Source of the DNA: Patellaria atrata CBS 101060
Taxonomy: Eukaryota; Ascomycota; Dothideomycetes; Patellariales; Patellariaceae
Direction of reading: 5' to 3'
Length of the DNA stretch: 64,000 bases
Assembly: GCA_010093705.1 (NCBI GenBank)
Contig: MU006091.1
Span: forward strand, 1,106,702-1,170,701
Below are positions 1 to 11,937 of the stretch, piece by piece (the stretch's first letter is position 1; every line of letters begins with the position of its first letter). The position numbers and the translations under genes are program-made. The notes under the pieces were generated by a model. It ran no database searches. It was not told the origin of the DNA and worked only from the letters and a program-made list of their open reading frames with translations.

Positions 1-396
1 TGACTAAGGGACGAGTGGTATTTAATTATTTAGGCAGTGAGGGGACCGGGATAGATATCATAGCTACTTTGTAGCACCTTCCGAGTTCGCTACTGATAGC
101 TACCTTACCTTATTTACCTTATTTACCTTATACCCGCTATCTTGCCTTAACGGACGGGACGGTAGAGGAACAGTACCTTACTTTAACCCACAGTAGCTCT
201 ATCTGAATCTGATAGAACAACCTAACACGTTTTGTTTTTGTTTTTGTGGGGTGTTGGACCATTTACATCATTTATCTTTTCCCCTCCATTCTAAATACAA
301 AACTAAACAACCCGGTTTTTTTTTGGTTTTTTTGTTTTTTTGAGGAATTCGGAAGTGAAAGAGGCCTAACTGCGAGATATTTTGTTCAGGGAGCGC
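1..396. other. Upstream intergenic stretch with 9-bp tandem repeat
   Basis: No gene is visible here. Three perfect tandem copies of the 9-mer TTACCTTAT lie at about 105-131. A T-rich tract with short T runs at about 231-340 precedes the first gene and probably forms part of its promoter or 5' leader. Confidence 0.5.
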
Positions 397-1305
397 ATGA
401 GCTTTTTTGCCGGCTTGAGGATGAGGAGGCACGGCTCGTTGGAGAACGATGAGGAGTTGAATGCCGCGGCCTGGGAGGCGGCGAGGGGGGCTGGAGTTGG
501 GGCTGCGAGGGTGAGTTTTGTTTATTTGTTCATTTACTTCTATCGTGTTATGGGATCGCTTTCATTTTTGAGTCGTCGAGGGAATTATGGGTTGAAGAGG
601 GAAGAAAGAGCTTGGATTGAGCAACCCGCGGAACCTTGAGATCGCTGGTAGAAGAGATATCGGGACGCACTATCGGGTTTCTCGCAGATTTCTGGCATTT
701 TACACTGTCTTTGTCTATGGAGGACGTTCGCACATCTATCCAGCGACCAAAAGTTTGGGCGTTCAAAGGGGATAAGAGTGCCGGATTCCCTCCGCGAACA
801 CATCTCTCCTCTCTCCTACCAGTCTCTACGTCCTCTTCCTGTTTCACACCCCATCCCATCCATTTCTCATCCCTCATCGAACCATCCTCCGCCTCCTCAC
901 TAACACACCACCAGTGGGGCCTCTACTCCGGCATAGCAGCCGGCGCCGCCCACCTCTACTCCCCCATCTACCGAGGCCTAACGATCCAATTCAAAGTGTA
1001 AGTTCACCCCCTCCTCCCAGATCCTTATTAACCCCCGCGTTATACCCAAACCCCCTCAAAAAAAAAAAAAAGAAAAAAAAAAAACCTAACCTGACACCCC
1101 CCACAGCTTCGTCCAAATGTCCGCAATGGTGATCGGCAGCATGGTCGAAGCGGACCGGCGCCTGCTGGCCTACGAGCGCGCCGTGAGGCACAACAAGCGC
1201 ATCCGCCGCGACACCGAAGCCTGGCGGCGCTTCGAGAACGATTTCGAGGCGCAGGGGACGCCGGGGGTTGGGAGTGAGGGGGCGGTGAAGAGAGAGGGGT
1301 CATAG
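397..1305 (+). CDS. RCF3: RCF3-like respiratory supercomplex factor (Hig1-type small mitochondrial protein)
   Basis: Three exons are proposed: 397-510, 915-997 and 1107-1305, giving about 131 residues. Both introns have clean GT-AG borders, and the frame runs through. The core, joined across the introns, reads like budding-yeast Rcf3: an N-terminal helix with EELNAAAWEAARGAG, a Gly/Ala membrane segment (WGLYSGIAAGAA), then YSPIYRGLTIQFKVFVQMS, MVEADRR and a charged tail. Rcf3 and the related N-terminal part of Rcf2 sit in the mitochondrial inner membrane and bind cytochrome bc1-oxidase supercomplexes. The first intron is long (404 bases). The second holds an almost pure A run (1058-1084). The start at 397 is the first ATG in frame with the conserved helix; an upstream coding exon cannot be excluded, since a TTTGTTCAG acceptor-like site lies just before it. 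The assignment rests on remembered similarity to a small protein and is moderately sure. Confidence 0.6.
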
Positions 1306-1992
1306 TCGTAAAGTTGCGGTAGTTAAGGAATAGAACCAGAATCAGAATCGGGCTCGTCGGGTTGCAGTCGGGCAATGGTTTGGGAAGCTGGGCGGGAAAT
1401 TGTTTCTTCGTAGGACTAGATGGGTGACGGTAGGATGAGGAAGTCTTTTTTTTTTCCCGGCGTTGGCATGGGGAAAGGGAGGCATTTGTTTCGGCGTTTG
1501 CGTATAGTACACTACACAGCCTTCTCACTACAAATCACGAAGATCTAACGAACGACAAGGGCACTATAACAACTTCTGAACAGGCACACGTTCCATATTC
1601 AACCCTATCAATTCTATCCATAGAAGCAATATACACATATACTCAAAAGGGGGTTCCAAGAAGACCGAACCAGGGCATTCCAGTCGTGTACGCATGTCCC
1701 CCACCATGTCAAAATTTCCGTGTACAAAAAGCCCACCCTGAAAGCTAGAAAAAGACTATGCAGTTTTCGAATGAGACCAAGGTATAAAACGCCGATCATG
1801 GTAGCCAGATTAAAGGTGAAAGTGATCCGTTGCCTATGTCTATTTGAACACACCAGACGCTTTTGCCGTAACCAAAGGAAAGAGAAGATGACTGTACCGA
1901 GGGGAAAGGTAAGGGAAATAGAGTGTACAGTGAAAGAGGGGAAGGTGAAGAAGAGGGTACAGGGGGAAGGGGGATGTGTAATTAAAAGAGCA
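1306..1992. other. Convergent 3' intergenic region
   Basis: This lies between the tail-to-tail RCF3-like and PH-LRR genes. I see no conserved coding sequence. It should hold both 3' untranslated regions. Confidence 0.5.
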
Positions 1993-4900
1993 TCAAAACC
2001 CAAGATAGGTGAAGGTGCTATGTAGGCCCTCTAGAACGTTCTCGGCCATGATATCGTACTGCTCCCTGGACATACCAAGGCGATTGAGGTCTTCAGTCGA
2101 GATCTCCTCATTCGTAGATGCAGCTAAGGATCCCGCTCTCGAGCGATTATGGACGCCAAGGGGCGTAGATACAGACACCGGTCTCGACTGGTCACCCACG
2201 TACCGCTGCGTAGCTGCAGACAACCCACTAGACCGACGACCGTCCCCATATATCCACGGCTTAATCGTCTTCTCGGAGACTCTGCTCAATCTTCTCCGCC
2301 GCGGGGACTCGGCAGAGAAAACCTATATGCAGACAGAGACACGGTTAGCTAAATTGCCTGACCAAAAGCCATGTCGAGGTCCGCTCCCGAGAACGGCGCA
2401 ACTACCTCTGCATCGGAATGTCCATCCTCACTGGACCATTCGCGGGGGCTAGGATCGTCGCTGGTACCATCGCCTCCATGTTGGAAATAGATCTCCTGTT
2501 CCATCGTCGGCGTACGGTCGATCCGGGCTTTTTCCATGATCTTCTCGATGTCGCCGCCCATCTCGGGTGAGCTGGTATCCGGGCGCTCCGTATCTACGGG
2601 CTCCTGTATGCCATGCGCGAGATTGTAGTTGCGCTGAAGGATTTTGGCGAGGCGGTCGACTTGCTTCCCCCACGCGTCATCGACCATGCGCAAGGCAGCG
2701 TTGATGTCTTGTTCAGTAAGTTCAGACTTGGAAGGCTCGTCTCGAGACTTGCCAGTGACCCGTTTTGCGATATTTCGTACCGATGCACTCTTCATTGTCA
2801 TCGTTGACTTGGTGTCATCCTCTTTAGCGCCTTCCACAGATGCTCTTGTCTGATTGATCTGATTGTTGCGGCTTTCGTTCATGTAAGGAAGATACAGCAT
2901 AGTTGTGTTTTGCTGAAGCGCATTGATCATGTCGGTAAATCCGGAAAGTGTGATTCCATTGTAATCGCAGTGCAATTCCTCTAGAGTTCTGTTGACCTTG
3001 AGAATGTCTGCTAGAGTACGCGCTCCTTGAATGCCAAGTCGCTGGCGTTCAATATGTAGGACTCGAAGAGTCTTATTATATTTCAATCCACTCAGTGCTC
3101 GATTGATTCCGTCCCCAATTTTGGAAACCTCTAATCTAGAATCTTCTCCTGATAGATTGAGTTCCTCCAGGGTAGTGTTGAGCGCAAACATTCTCTCCAT
3201 GGCTTCACTAGTCTCATCCGATGCATCACTGGGCAAAGAAGCTTTCGAGATATCGAGATATTTAATAGTGGTGTTCCCTGTCAATGCAACGATCAATTGT
3301 TGAAAATAATGTTCCTTTTGGTACTCTAGTAGCTTCAGAGTTAGCATAGATGGTGCGTAGCCCTCAGCGATAGCCTGAACGAAATGACGATGCCCGGCCT
3401 CGAGGTAATTTTCACTGATATCAACATGAAGCTTTCGACCCTCTCCGGCAGTTTTAGTCATTGAATGCATCAAGACGCTAATGTCCTTTCCTGAGAGGTT
3501 CGTTTTGTCGAGCCGCAGAATACGTAGAATATTTGATTGTGGACTTGCTAGATAACTATAGGTAAATGTTAGATTTGTGGGCCAACATAATAGCATAACC
3601 GAAGATGGATATCGTGTAGCGGGAGAGATTGTCGAGCTAGAAATGATCATCACTTACCAAGAAATGGCTTCTATGGATTCTTTATTGAGCATGACTGAAC
3701 TGAAAGATAATTCTTGCAATCTCCAATTGAGTAGTGTTTCGGTAGAAAGGAAAGGCTCGGGACCGGATGTCCTGCTAAGATATGATAAGTTAAGCTTTCG
3801 AAGAAGATCAAAAGGACGAAGCTGAGCGGCAAGCCGTAAAGGATTGATACGAGCTGGGTTCCTTGATATGTCGATGGCTTCTAAAGTTGTGTTTTGAACC
3901 TCCAGGGAATCTAGTATAAGATCCACTTGCTGTTCTTGAAGGCCACAATTGCTGATTTCTATGGCACGAAGATGGCACTTCCGTTCAACAGCTGCATCAA
4001 TGAGAAAATCCAAGTCTGTTTCCCCAAGCCGAATATTATTCAGGACGATCCAATCGACATTGGTGGTTTGAGCTTTACAGAGAGGACAGAGTGCTTCGAG
4101 AATGCCGCACCCTGTGTCTCTGCTCTTATTCCCGTCGGAGACGTTTCTTGGATTGCGGGTTATGCACGAAGTAAAATCCATATGCCAGAGTCTCTTGCTT
4201 GTCACAGCAAGCGCACGGAGCTCCTGAACTAGCACGCTGGCTGCTTTCTGTTCTTCCACAGGAATTTCCATTGCAACGCCCTTCTTAGTTTCGGAACACA
4301 GATGATCAAAGCCAAAGTCATCATGAAGGCCGTTCAATTGGTCGAGAGAAACATTGGCGAAGGAGATGGTATGGAAACTCTCGTTGTATCGTAATGCGCG
4401 CATGACAGCAAGTAATTCCACGATCTCATACTTACGTTTAGGATGATAAGGTGTAAGGAGGTCGAAACATGGAGGATCATTAGGAGGCTCTGTAATGCGG
4501 TAACTATGAAACAATTAGTGCTATACGTACTTAGAATAACTAAACCATACCTTATGTTACTGGGATCTACACCATATGCTACACAATATGCGGTCAGAGT
4601 TCGAGGGAAGCAATCACCGTCAATGGGACGAGCAGTTTGTATCGCCTCCACATGTTCATTTATCTCTTCAGGTACTTTGAAGGTGTACGGCCTAGAACTC
4701 CATTCTGGGCGGAGATATTCTTCTTTGAGGCGTAGGTTTAGGGCGATGCTCCGCGCATCCATCGAGGAAATATAGTATGTCTTAGGATTTCGTAAAGGGA
4801 TCCTGAAAGTTAGCTCAAGAGTATGCCCTTCTTCACCCAACCTGAGGGCCGTCATCGCCATGATTCCATTTGATGAGACTTTGCTTCGAGGGGTAGAGGC

Positions 4901-6050
4901 CAAACTCGACCCTCTATGCGGAAACTTCACTAAGGACATGATATGGACTTTGTGGACACCAATTGCAAGGATGCACACAGAAGACTCTATCTTTGCCAAA
5001 TCGTCCGAGGAAGAGTGATCCCCAAGGATTCTTGCATTCCGCTTCACGACTTTATAGTAGGAGACTTCATTTAGATCATAATCATGCTGATATTTGACGT
5101 TTCGTGCAGCTTGATGTGTATTCCAGACTGATAACTGTGCTGGCTCCATAGCACGAACCCGTTCTGTCGCACTCCTTATTCGAGCAAGCCAGACATCTCT
5201 ATCTTTAGGGTTGGCAATTTGTATGGTCAATATCGGCGCGTTGTTTGTATCTTCGTTGAGAGAAGCTACCTCTATAGCAAAATAGGGGCGTCCATCGTCT
5301 AACGTATTGACGGCCACAACCTGCTTCAGAAGAATGCCAGTCGCTCTCTCTTCCGAAGTTGCGTCGGACTGAACCTTTTGGAGGTCGGTAAAAGATCCTA
5401 CAGAAGCGATGGAGCTCTGCCGAAAACTGCTATTTCGTCTAACAACGGGCCCAATCCTAACCATGTTAATATATGAACCTAGCAAATGAACATTGGTGTA
5501 CTCACACACTGAATGCCAATGCAGCCTTTTCCTTGTTTTTGAACCTTATCAGATGAGTATCTGTCAAGACAAGGTACTCCTTTTTCTTTTTGAACATGGC
5601 ATTACCTATCTGGATCTCGCCATGGTGCAACACATTTCTTCCGCGCGTGCCGATATCTATTTCGCCCCAGTTTATTGACGGAGGAGTAACCGATACTGCG
5701 GTCAAAGGTTCCTCGATATCATCTGAGCGAACCGACTTCCAGGAACCAAAACCTGAGGAGGAGAGACCGCTGCTTCGCGGAAAGGTTTCTTGTCTTGCCG
5801 GCGAGAACGGTGACGTAGGGGTTTCACTGTCATCCCAATGGCTCTCAGTGTATCCACCTGGGCTTGACGCGCCACTACTAAAAAGAGACGGTGTTCGTCG
5901 CTTCTTCAGGAGGTTTGATACCAGACTTAATTCTGGAGTGGGGGAGTTGTCGTCGCGATCGCGATTTGGGAGGATGGTATTTAGTGAATTACGTCCGAAT
6001 ATGGAGGCTCTTTTACTGAGTGAATTACCGTCTCCAGAGCTTTTAGACAT
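1993..6050 (-). CDS. PH domain plus leucine-rich-repeat protein
   Basis: Five exons on the minus strand: 6050-5506, 5456-4551, 4503-3658, 3555-2406 and 2322-1993, encoding 1258 residues with phases that fit at every junction. The N terminus (about 1-120) is Ser/Pro-rich and likely phosphorylated. A pleckstrin-homology-like domain spans about 125-285 (KKKKEYLVLTDTHLIRF at its start, DRDVWLARIRSA as the C-terminal helix). From about 520 to 1000 come leucine-rich repeats of ribonuclease-inhibitor type, for example NTTLEAIDISRNPAR and NRTLEELHCDYNGITLSGF. The C-terminal tail is acidic, then Ser/Arg-rich (ESPRRRRLSR). The PH-then-LRR order resembles CARMIL-type cytoskeletal regulators and uncharacterised fungal PH-LRR proteins, so a membrane-cortex scaffold role is plausible but inferred. 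The last intron could instead use a shorter GC-AG form; the GT donor at 2405 was preferred for its length and CTAAC branch site. Transcribed divergently from PET127. Confidence 0.8.
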
Positions 6051-6893
6051 GTTGCCGCGAAGACTGATGAGGTCAATCTGTCAAGGCACGAGGTGTTGAG
6101 CGTTGGTCGGGGTTTTGCGGAAGTATGTGTGTAATGGATGAGGGTAGAGGGAAACAGAAATGTTGATTCTACCCGGTTACATGTGTACAAGAAAGTGCAC
6201 TCCAGCAGGAAGCGCGACCACGGGAGCTGTCACGCTTTTGAGGGTCGATTACGCGGGAAGGTGGACGCATCATATAGCCGTTTCATCGAGACAGGTGAAG
6301 TATACAGTGAAAGTTAGGACGATATCCGTTTGCGAGACGCGTTTGACATGACGAAATGTTAAGTTGTCGCAAAGTTGTCACTTATTATATACAAAGTGTG
6401 AATGTTACGTGGTTAAAGCAACAAGACGGGATGAGGTGTTGAGTTCTGAGGATATTACGGATACGCATGTCATTGTCGTTATCATTCGTTGTCGGGGGGT
6501 CGGAGGGGGTTCCTTATCCCTTATCCCTTGACCTTGCCTTACCCTAATAAATCCTACGCTTTCTCTCCCGTAACTGGCGCAATCTGGGAATCAACTCCGC
6601 AAACCCCGGTCGATCTGAGAATTTCCCTGTTTGCATCCTTGATCCCCTGTTTGCATTCCCAATTGCTAGCCGATTGCCGCCAAAAGATACCACACAAGGC
6701 GCACTTAACATTGTAAGGGTGCTTCCATTACAGAACGGTACCGAAATGTAATGTACTATACCGTATTGGGGACTCACCGTTACGTCGTTCGGCCCGCGTC
6801 GCGTCAACCCCCGAAGGGAAAAGTTTCTAGTAAGGAGTGCTCTACGACCACACTCAACATTATACATTAAAATCATTCTATTGTACATTTTCA
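6051..6893. promoter_or_regulatory. Divergent promoter region, PH-LRR / PET127
   Basis: An 843-base head-to-head interval must hold both promoters. I see no clear TATA box or known operator and no supported reading frame. Confidence 0.4.
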
Positions 6894-9800
6894 ATGCTTC
6901 GGCGCACAATCGAGTGCGCTCCGCTCTCTAATTCTAGATACATATGTCTGTTCTGCCAGTCGAAACGGTTGCTCCAACATCGTAAACCATCATATCTCGT
7001 TTCCCGATGCACTACCATACGCTCCTCATCAATCAGTCCAACTGCATTTCGCAATGACAATAAATCCTCCTCAGATGATAAAACCGCCTTAAGTGATAAA
7101 CCCTCATCAGAAAACAAATCTTCCTCACATATCCTTCAGTCCAAGGAAGCAAAATCGAAGCCATCCATATTGGCCTCGAAAGGCTTCAAAAAGCAAAAGA
7201 GCAAGAGCAAGAGCATACAGAAAGACGACTCACAGACTCAGGCTGACGGCGAAGTTGGCATCTCTCTCAAAGAAGCTTTGACGAAGCATGCTCAAGGGGT
7301 TGAGGCGCAAAAGGAGAAAGTCACACTAGAAGGGAAGAAACATAAAGGGAGAGAAGGGAAAAAGGGATTACCTGGAAAGAAAAAGATAAAAGAGGAATTG
7401 CTACCGTCAATAGCGGAAGAGGATGGAAAGGATGTTATCAAAAGTGAGGATAAATCCAACGGGAAGAAGAAGGGGCGCGTAAGAGGAAAGCCTAAGTCTA
7501 GGGCGGACCTTCCCTTGGAGAACAAAATACGGAAGATTAATGCATATTTCAGACCTCGGCCCAGATACTATCTTTCAGAGCGTAAAGAACCTAGAGTTAA
7601 ATACACACCCCCCACCCCGATAGGTGCTGCATCCCCTTTGTGGCCCGAAGAGTTGAGATCCTTGGATATCCAAAAAGTGTCTGCTGACAATTTGGATTTT
7701 GAAGCGATTCCTGTTGAACAACCACCCGTTCCAAAACTATCTTATGGGTTAGACCGCGTTTTATTCAACCCCGGTGTATATAATCTTCGCGATGCACGAT
7801 CCCGCGTCTACAATTTCGACCCGTATTTGGAAGATGTTATGCCTGTTCATGAATTCAATTTCAGCTCGCTAGGTCTTTTCATGCCCCCTTCCAAGGATCC
7901 TTCACTCGCCCAGATTGCTAGAGATAAGGGTAAAAGGTATATTGGCTCCACTTCAAGCATGAGCGGTGTCCTGATGCACTTCCATTTCCTATTATCCCAA
8001 TGGCGTGATCTCAATTTCGAAATGTTATCCAAAGCATTTGGACCGGTGCAAAGTGTACAATTTACAAGTACATTCAAAGCCCCAGCCGCGATCATATTAC
8101 GCTGGAGGAACGGTACTTATGCAATCGACGCAGATAAACAGTTCGACTCTGGTAATATTCTGTCTATGTTAGGAAAATCCTTAGAGAAACTTTTGACGCT
8201 TCCTAAGGAGGACTACGAGCGTTATCGGAAATCACATTCAGACCAAATCACTCAGGAGGAACGCGCGAAGCCGGAATCATATCACTATTCTGGTATGGGT
8301 GGTGTGCTTGTGCGGTCTCAGTTAGATGCGTATGATCCCAGGTTACCGGGGACCGGCATGTTCGATCTCAAGACTCGCGCAGTTGTCACTATTCGAATGG
8401 ACAGCGCCGACTACGAGAAAGGTCTTGGCTACCAAATCAAAGGGCAGCGAGGTCTATGGGAGTCTTATGAAAGGGAATACCACGACATGATCCGTACCAC
8501 TATGTTCAAATACTCACTTCAGGTGAGAATGGGCAGAATGGACGGTATCTTCGTGGCATATCATAACGTAGAACAAATATTCGGGTTCCAATACGTTGGT
8601 TTGGAAGAGATGGATCTTGCGCTTCATGGTCAATCTAATACCACGCTTGGCGACGGTGAGTTTCGACTGAGCTTAGATCTCTTCAATAAAATTCTAGATA
8701 AAGCGACAAAGAAGTTCCCAGAGCAGTCTATCCGTCTACATTTCGAAACTAGGACCTCGAAGAAGGTGCCTTTCATGTATATCTTCGCCGAGCCAGTGAC
8801 AGAGGAAGAAGCAGAGAGTATCCAAAAGACGCAGAAGGAGAGGGTAGACGCTTATGAAAGGAAGATTCTTGGATTACATGAGGATGGAACGCCGGTGACA
8901 TCTTCTGAGAAGCTTAAAGAGGAGTGGAGGGCTATTCAAGCTCAGGTCGACACCGAAATGGAGGAGGAAGAAGACCAAGAATCATTGAGTAAAGATCAGG
9001 GTAGTGAGGAAGCAGATCCAAAGCTCCGTAAGTGAATAATGATTCTAAATAGAATTGGATATTAACCGTTCATAGGCGATCACGACGAGGAGCGTGCAAT
9101 GACAGAGGAAGACGGTGAAGAAGATGAAGAGGAAGACGAAAATGAGGACGATGAGAGTCAACGGAATGCCGTTAGTGAAGATGCTGATAACGAGAACGAG
9201 GTTGAAGAAGATGATGAGAAAGGTTCAGAGGAGGGCAAGGAGGAAGAGGTCGCTGAAGAGGTTAATGACGAAAATAATATGGAAGAAGACGATGTCGGCG
9301 AAGACTCGAAATACACAGAACCCGACTTGGAGATATCAAACTCAGGGTCAGAAACCCAGAACGAACAGCACAGCCCTTTCTCAGAAGCCGTAGACCCTCA
9401 AGAAGCCGCTCCTTCCCAACCTTCACCCTCCCAAACCACGTCCGGCAAACCCCTCCTCGCGCTCACCCTCACAATCCGCAACAAAGTCGACGACCAATAC
9501 GTCGCTCGCCCGACCAATCTCTCCCCTGACCAGAAGTGGGAACTCGAGTACCTCCTCACCGAGATCAGCAACGAGCGCGTCGCCTGGGGCAAGTACCACC
9601 AGGTCCAGGACAGACGGAGGAACGCGCTCGATCCGGACAGGAACTCAAGCGAGGACGAGGGGAAGCTGGATTTCTTCCGCAGGCAGTTGAGGGATTTGGC
9701 GGATCAGGGCCGCGTGTGGAAGCGCGCGAGGGATGAGGTCGATGAGAGGGTGGGGGAGGCGGTTGTTTGGGTGCCGGATGTCCAAACGACGAAGGTGGGA

Positions 9801-9911
9801 GAGGGGAGCGCGGGTGAGGGCGAGGGAGGGGGCGGTGGGACTACCGGGGAGGTGGAGGATGTGGAGAGTTATCTGAGGTGGTTGTATGGGGAGGGAAAAC
9901 CGCGTGGGTAG
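6894..9911 (+). CDS. PET127: Mitochondrial RNA-processing protein Pet127
   Basis: Two exons, 6894-9027 and 9076-9911, joined by a 48-base intron, give 989 residues. The N terminus (MLRRTIECAPLSNSRYICL) is basic and hydroxylated, like a mitochondrial presequence. A Lys-rich low-complexity stretch follows (about 70-210), then the Pet127 core at about 290-560 with YGLDRVLFNPGVYNLRD, RYIGSTSSMSGVLMHFHF, GTYAIDADKQFDSGN and GTGMFDLKTRAV. Yeast Pet127 is a membrane-associated mitochondrial protein needed for 5'-end processing and stability of mitochondrial transcripts; the FDLKTR segment recalls a PD-(D/E)XK nuclease-like core (inference). The second exon adds an extreme Asp/Glu tract (about 715-800), then a conserved-looking globular end (ESYLRWLYGEGKPRG). 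ATG 6894 was chosen over in-frame upstream codons because it opens the presequence. Confidence 0.9.
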
Positions 9912-11155
9912 GGCGGAGAAGACGTGGAAATGCGTTGTAATGTTGTAATATATGCAAATTATCCTATAGACTTGTATACTCGATATGCGCGTGCGTTTTC
10001 GAGCCTCAAATCATCACTTTGAATCGCTTTTACTCTCTCGTGTAGGAGCACCATACTACTCCTTTTCCAGCTTGGTGGTTATGACTTCCTTCTGTTCGAT
10101 AAAGGGAAACGGGCAAGATATTGTGAAAGATGTAGGATAGAGACTAGATGTGTTATTGAAAATGACTAGCGAGTATCCATATGGTATGGGGTGATGATGA
10201 GAATCCCCTACCCAGAAACACTAGGAAATGTACTGTGTAGACTGACAGACACGCTAGCTGATTTTGCGAGACGCCGTTGGGAGGTGGGCCAATGGTGGTA
10301 GTTGGATTGGATAAGGAGTTTCAGTAAAGGGGGAAGTTCACAGAAGAAGCAAAACTTCCCTGATTCATGCATAGTCACAGTAACTTTTATGCAGTTGAGA
10401 AGCTAACGGGTTTGAGAGCAACCGGTGTGAGATTACTTTCTAAAATAGATCCCTTAAATCCTAGGTGGGTTTCCATGTGTGAAGAGAAGAGGATGAGAGA
10501 AAAGAAAACCTCGTAATCCAATAATGTTTTACATCCTTGATCTAAGGAAAGATGGATGGGGAAGTGTGAAGTGAAGGTACCATTCATAAAGCATTGGGGA
10601 ATTGAGGGTATTATTGCTAATGTACAACCATGTGGGAATGAGGAAAAGGAGACCAGGCAACCGTTACCAGAAGATGGGCTAGGAAGACAAGAGTGGGGAT
10701 TATGAAGCCCACGATAGAAGGATATCTGGGGTCTATAGATGAAGTGCTAAAAGAAGAATCTAACCTTGCAGATATGTCCCTTGGAAGAACTAAATAGAGC
10801 GAGAGAATCGTAAGCGTTGTGAACCGTTAGGAATCACAGAAGGACGGTGGACAAACCTATGCCATGAGCCTTCCTATGGTAGAAGTAGAGTGTCTTCGAT
10901 CATTTTGGCGAAAGCCCATTTCTCCTCTACCGTCATCCGATACTTTTCCTGTACAAGTATGCAATATGTGCTCTTTGGAGGATTTGTACTTTTCGTTCCA
11001 TTAGAGTTCCAGAAAAACCATGAATCGTCAATAATGCGTTTGATGCGCTTCCATAGCAGATATTAGAGGCTAGCAACTCCGGTGTTTCCAATCAACATGA
11101 CCAAGGGGCTGAGTCCATAGGTTTCACTAGGATCAACGGGACGCGGGATTGACTT
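9912..11155. other. Intergenic, no gene seen
   Basis: About 1.2 kb between the PET127 end and the 3' end of the 2EXR-like gene. Short open frames (for example 10387-10587, minus) have no recognisable domain or splice partner. I see no repeat of note. Confidence 0.5.
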
Positions 11156-11937
11156 CTACTTCTCCGGTGAGTACATAGCCTGCCTGATGTAGATTTCAAG
11201 TGACCGTATTCCTTGCAAAAACTCGAAGACGAAGCTTGAAAGCCACCTCTGGTAACCACCCCAAGAGTCGGAAATTCTGATGTCGATGTGTAAGCGCTTG
11301 ATAAGATGTGAATGAGGAATTGACAGCACCATGGACTCGAACGCGGAGAGCTCATGGGTTGGATACCCGTCCGTAACGAACGTACTCGTACCATAGAAGA
11401 CCGGTAGGTTCTCATAACAGACCTGGCTATAGATCCTCGATATTGACACATTTAGTCCTTTAGGTTTAGGGTATTTTCCAGGTTCAGCGTGTTTCTATTC
11501 AGCTGGAGACCAGCAACATTCGTGTAGTGCTTCCTTAGATCCCATATTCAGCGTAGAACGGTCTGATGGATCAGCGGACCTAAAATGGTGATACATGGCT
11601 AAGAAGGAACCCTGGCAAAGGTAATGTTGAATTGACTGTGGGGCAGAGAACGTTAAAATGGTCGACACAGCGACCATAGTATGCATGGAAGCACAAACGC
11701 TCATCCTCACCCTCATCGAGACGGATACATTCTCCGCCAATAGCGTATTTCCAAATGATATCCCTAAGCTCTCGGGGTAGATTTAAAAGACGAGATTGTG
11801 TGAAATTGTGGTCAGATCTCACTGCTGTCAGTGACCTCTATTCATACATATCCTGTGAGAAAGACATACTGCTTGCGTAGAGCAGGAGTGCGACCTTGAG
11901 TCGGAATGGGCGCACTTTTTCGTGATTTCGAAGGCAT
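11156..11937 (-). CDS. Small 2EXR/F-box-like domain protein
   Basis: Three exons are proposed: 11937-11870, 11835-11595 and 11494-11156 (215 residues, phases consistent). Exon 1 encodes a short basic leader (MPSKSRKSAPIPTQGRTPAL). Exon 2 carries the hallmark of the fungal F-box-like/2EXR family, LLNLPRELRDIIWKYAIGG. Exon 3 carries the second family signature, SRIYSQVCYENLPVFYGTSTF. Such proteins are abundant in Pezizomycotina and largely uncharacterised; a substrate-adaptor role is often assumed, not shown. The first intron would be only 34 bases, near the lower limit for fungi, so the gene may instead start at the second exon or be decaying. The protein is short compared with relatives I recall (often 250-400 residues). 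The neighbourhood is gene-poor. Confidence 0.55.

Noticed and set aside
1040-1528. 162-codon minus-strand frame
   Set aside because: It runs through the A/T-run intron and antisense to exon 3 of the RCF3-like gene, with a poly-Phe stretch from the A run. It is not protein-like.
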